From: Przewalskia tangutica
Taxonomy: Eukaryota > Streptophyta > Magnoliopsida > Solanales > Solanaceae
Length of the DNA stretch: 64,000 bases
Direction: 5' to 3'
Assembly (NCBI GenBank): GCA_029844215.1
Contig: CM056726.1
Location: forward strand, 76,375,548-76,439,547
Below are positions 59,068 to 64,000 of this stretch, piece after piece. The position numbers and the translations under genes are program-made. Position 1 is the stretch's first letter; each line of letters starts with the position of its first letter. The notes under the pieces are model-generated. The model saw only the letters and a list, made by a program, of their open reading frames with translations. It made no database searches and was not told the DNA's origin.

Positions 59068-62000
59068 TGTAACGCCCGAACCGGGCAGATTCGTGCCTTA
59101 CCGGGCACCCTGGTGATACAACATCGAGAAAACCAGCGGAAAATAAAACACGAGTCATGAAACAAGAGATATAATAAATAAACAGGCCAACCAAAGCAGT
59201 TGCCTTGGTATATACATAAAAACGAACAATTATCCTTTTTACAAACCACACTTGGCATTACTCTGAGACCTCTAAGATTTACAACAACTATGACGGACGG
59301 GGCCGCCATACCACAGATGTACAAGAACCTACAACTCAGGAAACATACCAAAGATAAGCCTCGAAGGAACGGAGCTTTCAACACGCTGAAATGAGATCCT
59401 AAGGCGGGGATCCACGGCCGATGTACCTCTACTGCGGCATGAGCGGCCCCGAAGGAGGTCGATCTGACAGTACCAGTATGTGGCTTGTCAAATCGTAAAT
59501 GAAATCATAATAGCCTAAAAGCGGGAGACATGTATGATAACCAAAATACGATGACGCAACATAAAGCGATCAAGTCGGGGACTCGCGCCAAAGTCACCAC
59601 TCAAATATAACTATGGGTCTCACGCCCACAACATCCATCATGTTCTCATCGTGGCGCGTGCCGGAATCTGCATCGGTGTAGACAAGTCCATGATCCAACA
59701 ATAATAACAGCGCGTAGCACGTGCCGGAATCTGCGTCGGTGTAGACATGCCCATGTAACCTCAATAACAATATCTTTGGGTGGTCAACCTGCGCGTAGCC
59801 ACATGCCCCGGAATCTGCGTCGGTGTAGACACGTCCATGTTGCGGTAATAACCATATATCGGGTAATCCACGCGCGTGGCGCGTGCCGAGAATCTTGCGT
59901 CGGTGTAGACATGTCCATGTGACATCAACAACAAGACAAGAATCAAAATGGAAACATACGTGGAATTCTCCATCACGCGGACGCGTCGAGTAAGTTCTCG
60001 ACAAGTCAACCGACCTCTGTCGAGGCGCGGTAACCACAGAAATACCACACTTGCACAACAAAGGCTATCATCACAAGCATAGGCAAGTTTCACAACAACA
60101 AGCATAGGCAAGTTTCACAACAACAAGCATAGGCAAGTTTCACAACAACAAGCATAGGCAAGTTTCACAACAACAAGCATAGGCAAGTTTCACAACAACA
60201 AGCATAGGCAAGTTTCACACAACTCAAAGTACTTTCATTTTATGCCAAAGTCCGGTTTTAACCTAAAGTACTACGTCGTTAAATTCTTTAAAAGAGATCC
60301 ATTACTTTTATCAAAGTCACCCGATACGTAGTATTAGAATGACCAACCCACATTCCTTTTCAAAATCAAGTAACAACATTCTTTTCCTAAGTTCCAGTTT
60401 GCCTAGTTTCAATTACTCACGCTTCTCATTTTCAAATGGTTTCATAGTTCCCAAACTTAATCACTTGATTCATTTTTAGAACAATTGAGTAATATATGTC
60501 TCACGTGAGAGTAGGTTATTCTTGTTTACAACATTCTTATTACAATGACCATGATCTAGAAAATGTAATATCATTTTGTCTTATCTTAGTTTCTATGCAG
60601 ATGGAGGTTTCTCTTGGTTTTAATAATACAATTCATTAGTCGAGACATTTTCCTTTATTAACGCTGCGGTGGTGCAGCCGATACACATTCTGATTTCCGA
60701 AATCAGTAAAACATTATCCCTTTAAAAAACCAAGTACTCATTACTCACGAATGAGGTTTCACACAAACATTCACATTAAAACAAATAAGTTAAGTCTCTT
60801 ATCTTATGAGATCAAGTCTCTTAACTTAACATCAAGAAACCATTTTCTTTACCTCTCTTAAGACATTATACCTAACTCCCATAAAGCTAGTATAACTCTT
60901 TTTTAAAACCTTTAAAACCAAGTGTTACTCTCCTTCAAAACGATTTATAAATCTTTTGAAATACATCAAGTTCTTTATTATAACTAGCGATTATAATTCA
61001 CATCGATTACCTTTTAAAACCACAAAGTATTTTCTTACCTACATAAAATTTGTATAACCAACTTCCCATAAAGCCGTTATAACACTTTATGTTTTAAAAC
61101 AATCAAACACGATTAACACGTATGCGTCTCCGTACTACATAGTTCACACATATCATGCTAGAAGAGATAGGAAGAGGTTCACATACCTCGCGACGATTAT
61201 CGACAATAAGCAAAAAGCTCCAAGTACTACAACCATGCTAGCCCTTTCCACTCCTCGAGTAGAATACGCTACTCTTAGGACTTTCACCTATAAAGGCCCA
61301 AACGTCTATTAAATCTTAAACACAAGTTCCCATCTTTCTGAGAAAATTCGTGACCTCCCCGCCACCACGTAAATCTTCTCCTCTATCAAGGCCGGCTACC
61401 AAGCCAACCAGGGGGGGGGGGGGTTATACATCTAACCGGACGTGTACAATTCTACTCAGTAATACTACACAAGTCTCATCGCTGATCTATGTAATTCTGA
61501 TTCGATTCGATTCTTTATTCTTGGGCTTAAGTCAAAAGACATTGCCACAATACTAAGTTGATTCTATATATAGTATACTTCAACTATATATATTCTAATA
61601 TGTAATTTCCAATTACAATAGAAGAACGATAGTGTTTACCTCGATAAGCCCAAAATTATCCAAGTATAAAGTCGATCCGAGCAATGCTTAGCTCTACTCC
61701 GCGCTCCAAACAACCCTTAGAAGTTCTAACCAACTTCTACTTACAACTTCAACAACGGTGAAGATTTCCTTAGGTTTCGTTTTTGTGGCTAAAGGAAGTA
61801 TAATCGTATTTTACTGGCTTTTGTATAAGTGTAACCTTGGGAATACTACAAGGTATTTGGGCCAAGGCATTTGGACATTATAATAATACTAGGAGAGTAT
61901 TTCTATACCACAACAAGGGGTATTATACGAAACAACTAGGCTAGGGGTACCCCACGCAGCACCACAGGGGAGGGTGGCCTCTCGGCAAAGCTCCACAAAG

Positions 62001-62534
62001 GGGAAGGGATGGCTTTTGGGACGAATCACAAGCAAGAGGGAGAGGGAGGGTTTTCAAGACTTGGAAGTTTTGGAATGGATGAAGTCTTCACACTTAGGGG
62101 GGTATTTATAGCAAAACCAAAGGCCAACCAAAGGCCAAGATCCTTCCAAGTGTATAGCAAGTGTAAGGACAAGATTAAGCCAAGTGCACCCTAAACCCTA
62201 CTCCACAAAACACTCCACAAAACAAGCCACAAAGCAAGGCACAAATCAAGGGGCCAATCGGCGAGGCCAACCAACCTTGGCCTCCAAACCGTCCAATGAG
62301 GGTGACAAGTGTCACCCTCCCGTTGGTCCAAAAATGTTACGTCTCTCGGAAAAATCCGCAAAAATTAAAAATGACATAGCCGGAAATTCCCCTACGAAAG
62401 CTGTGAAAACGTTTCGTCGAAAAACGACTCTAACCGGGTGTTGTGCACAAAAAGAATTCGGCCAAGCCTAAAGAAGTTCGAAAATTTCTACGTACGTCCC
62501 CCACGTACATACTCTGGAAATACGGGGTATAACA
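59068..62534 (-). repeat. G 5' LTR (3467 bp)
   Basis: Minus-strand head at 62534, tail at 59068. TATA box 62103-62110, U3 palindrome 62298-62319, long-LTR module about 60520-60706 bordered by CTGATTTCCGAAATCAG, minisatellites 59640-59935 and 60075-60223. A run of 12 G at about 61411-61422 lies in the R/U5 part. No gene. Confidence 0.92.
60075..60223 (-). repeat. 25-bp tandem repeat in G 5' LTR, six units
   Basis: Units start at 60075, 60100, 60125, 60150, 60175 and 60200; one more than in the 3' LTR. Confidence 0.92.
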
Positions 62535-62539
62535 GATAA
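62535..62539 (+). repeat. Target site duplication of G, right copy (GATAA)
   Basis: Matches 44682-44686. D sequence resumes here (GATAAGTCC), aligning with uninterrupted H at about 49840. Confidence 0.9.
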
Positions 62540-63179
62540 GTCCATGGGTAGTGTGAGATGGAAGTGGTAGCTTTCATGACGTGATTTAGTAAGATTGTTC
62601 CGTATCGGGGAACAAGGGTTTGGCGCGATTGTGGGTCGGGTTGAGGACCGTTCGCGGGTCGACCCGCAGCCCGGTTTGGGGTGGGGTCAGTTCGAGGTGG
62701 TCCCGCCAGGTGGTAGGGTCATGAGGGTGCTAAGCCCAGGGTTAGGTAACCATCGTAAGAGTTCGTAGATGTGTTCGACCAGAATCGGATCGTGAAGGCC
62801 GGGAATGGCCTTAGAGGAAATTGGAGCTAGTGAGATGACCAAGTTTGGAGGTAGTGACTCCAAAGTTTTGGAAAAACTGAAGCGATGATTGGATTATGGT
62901 ACGTGTACTAGAAAGAGTTCAAGTGTACGAGAAGGGTACGACGAGTAAGGAAGGAAGCGAACATGTGTTATGAGAACGGAAGTGGTCATTTCTTTTGTGA
63001 AGTGAAGATGCGAGGGGAGCATTCTTTAAACCATGGGTGGAGGCTTGTTGTGATGTTAGAGGTAGTTCCTCATTGGCTTGGGTTTAAGTATTTGTGCGTT
63101 TGTTATTTTTTTTGGCCATGTGTGGCATTGGCAACTTGGTTAAGTTAGAGGAACGTTTTCGTTATCTGTCTTGAGAAGG
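62540..63179 (+). other. D post-gag region, second part
   Basis: Continues from 44686. It contains the 14-bp palindrome GCGGGTCGACCCGC (62654-62667) and the block shared with G, H, K and M. No frame is long enough to be called a gene; GAGATGACCAAGTTTGG near 62833 starts the best conserved short part. Confidence 0.6.
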
Positions 63180-63214
63180 AACATTCGGGACGAATGTTTC
63201 TAATGAGGAGAGAA
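63180..63214 (+). promoter_or_regulatory. D hairpin and polypurine tract
   Basis: Hairpin AACATTCG-GGA-CGAATGTT at 63180-63198, purine run AATGAGGAGAGAA at 63202-63214. The purine run differs from that of A, E and H by internal substitutions. Confidence 0.82.
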
Positions 63215-64000
63215 TGTTATACCCCGTATTTCCAGAGTATGTACGTAAGGGCATACGTATAAAAGTTTAAGCCTTAAATAGGCAAAGGATCGAAAATTGG
63301 TACACAACCCCCAAAACGAACTGTTTTCCGACGAAACGTTCTCCAAAACTTGCATAGGGAAAATTACGGCTATGTCATTTATAATTTTTGCGGATTTTTC
63401 CGAGAGATGAAACATTTTGGACCAACGAGAGGGTGACACTTGTCACCCTCAAGTGGACGGCAAAGGGGGCGGTTTGCCTTGGACGATTGGCATGGATTTG
63501 GGGCCTAAAACTTGGGTCAATGTTTGTTGAGTGATTTGGGGAGTAGGCTAGGGTGCACTTGTGCAAATCTCCACCTTACACTTGCCTACCACTTGGCTTC
63601 ATCTTGGCCATTGGTTGGCCTATAAATACCCCCTTAGTTGAAGAGTTATTTCATCCACACTTGAGCAATTTCCAAGTCTCAAATACTCCCTCCCTTTGAG
63701 TGTAGTTCTCGTCCAAAGCCACCCCCTCCCCCTTGAAAAGGCCCTTGGCCGAAACCCCTCTCCCTTTGTAGTGTTCTAGCCGAGAACACACCCCCCCCCC
63801 CCTCTTGAGTTGTTCTCGTGAAATACCCCTCCCCCCCTTGATAGAGAAATACTTCTCCAAGTATTATTGTAATGCCAAAATACTCTAGCCCAAAACCTTT
63901 GTAGTATTTCCAAGTACCCTCTATACGAAAAGCCCGGAAAATACTACTATACTTTCCTTTAGCCACTAAACGAAACCCTATGGAAAAATCTTCATAGTTA
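63215..64000 (+). repeat. D 3' LTR, first 786 bp
   Basis: Matches the D 5' LTR from 29998 with few changes. U3 palindrome about 63429-63450, TATA box 63621-63628. It leaves the window in the C-rich leader and following stretch. Frames on the minus strand here are antisense to LTR. Confidence 0.92.

Larger units (their letters stand above)
44687..62534 (-). mobile_element. Element G: gag-only LTR element, its 3' LTR split by H
   Basis: Minus strand: 5' LTR 62534-59068, primer site, gag, post-gag region, polypurine tract, and 3' LTR 56924-53771 plus 44930-44687. GATAA occurs on both sides (44682-44686 and 62535-62539), a clean 5-bp target duplication in D. The interior is 2143 bp with no pol. 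Confidence 0.92.
29998..64000 (+). mobile_element. Element D: gag-only LTR element split by E and G, runs past the window
   Basis: The pieces are the 5' LTR 29998-33164, interior 33165-33440, 43219-44686 and 62540-63214, and a 3' LTR from 63215. Joined, the interior is about 2.4 kb, the same size as in H, with gag and no pol. Target duplications flank both insertions. The LTR heads at 29998 and 63215 match almost perfectly over 780 bp. The left target site should be GAAGT (29993-29997); its partner lies outside. Confidence 0.88.

Noticed and set aside
1..64000. Host gene, telomere repeat, centromere satellite or organelle insertion
   Set aside because: I saw no long non-retroelement frame, TTTAGGG array, 150-180-bp satellite ladder or organelle gene. 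Every stretch aligns with another LTR or element interior in the window.

Overview
The window looks like plant heterochromatin. It is filled end to end with Ty3/gypsy LTR retrotransposons of one lineage, and I see no host gene, tRNA, rRNA or CRISPR array. The lineage is a Tekay/Del-like chromovirus. LTRs are long (about 2.4-3.5 kb), begin TGTTATACCCCG and end GTCGTGACA. An AAAG spacer and a primer site matching the 3' end of plant initiator tRNA-Met follow. Gag carries a CCHC knuckle and Pol runs PR-RT-RNaseH-INT-chromodomain. A eudicot is likely; a Solanaceae-like asterid is my guess from the general look of the chromodomain and Gag, not a demonstrated placement. I name the elements J, K, L, M, N, A, D, E, G and H.

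Layout, left to right. K (minus, <1-7288) is a gag-only element inserted in an older LTR remnant, J (7289-8560). L (minus LTR, 8561-11439) follows and is cut by M (plus, 11440-15474), so the two LTRs lie head to head. M is cut by N (plus, 15475-18330 and 27971-29997), an autonomous-type element. N is interrupted by A (plus, 18331-27970), an almost complete autonomous element that lost the first 132 bp of its 5' LTR. N's pol is cut again at 29997/29998 by D (plus, 29998 to beyond the window), a gag-only element. D's gag holds E (minus, 33441-43218), a complete autonomous-type copy with a CCAGG target duplication. D's post-gag region holds G (minus, 44687-62534) with a GATAA duplication, and G's 3' LTR holds H (plus, 44931-53770). 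D resumes at 62540 and its 3' LTR starts at 63215.

Two classes share LTR ends, primer site, leader, gag and polypurine tract. A, E and N carry pol and have LTRs of about 2.4-2.6 kb. D, G, H and K have LTRs of 3.2-3.5 kb, an internal region of only 2.1-2.6 kb and gag without pol. The second class presumably uses RT and integrase supplied by the first. LTR pairs of A, E, G and H are very alike, which suggests recent activity.

A quality warning. Copies that should match differ mainly by small indels at CAG, CTG and CC(A/T)GG, even inside the tRNA primer site. This looks like base-calling error at CHG-methylated cytosines rather than mutation, so many frameshifts in gag and pol may not be real. 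Open and broken frames alternate in patches.
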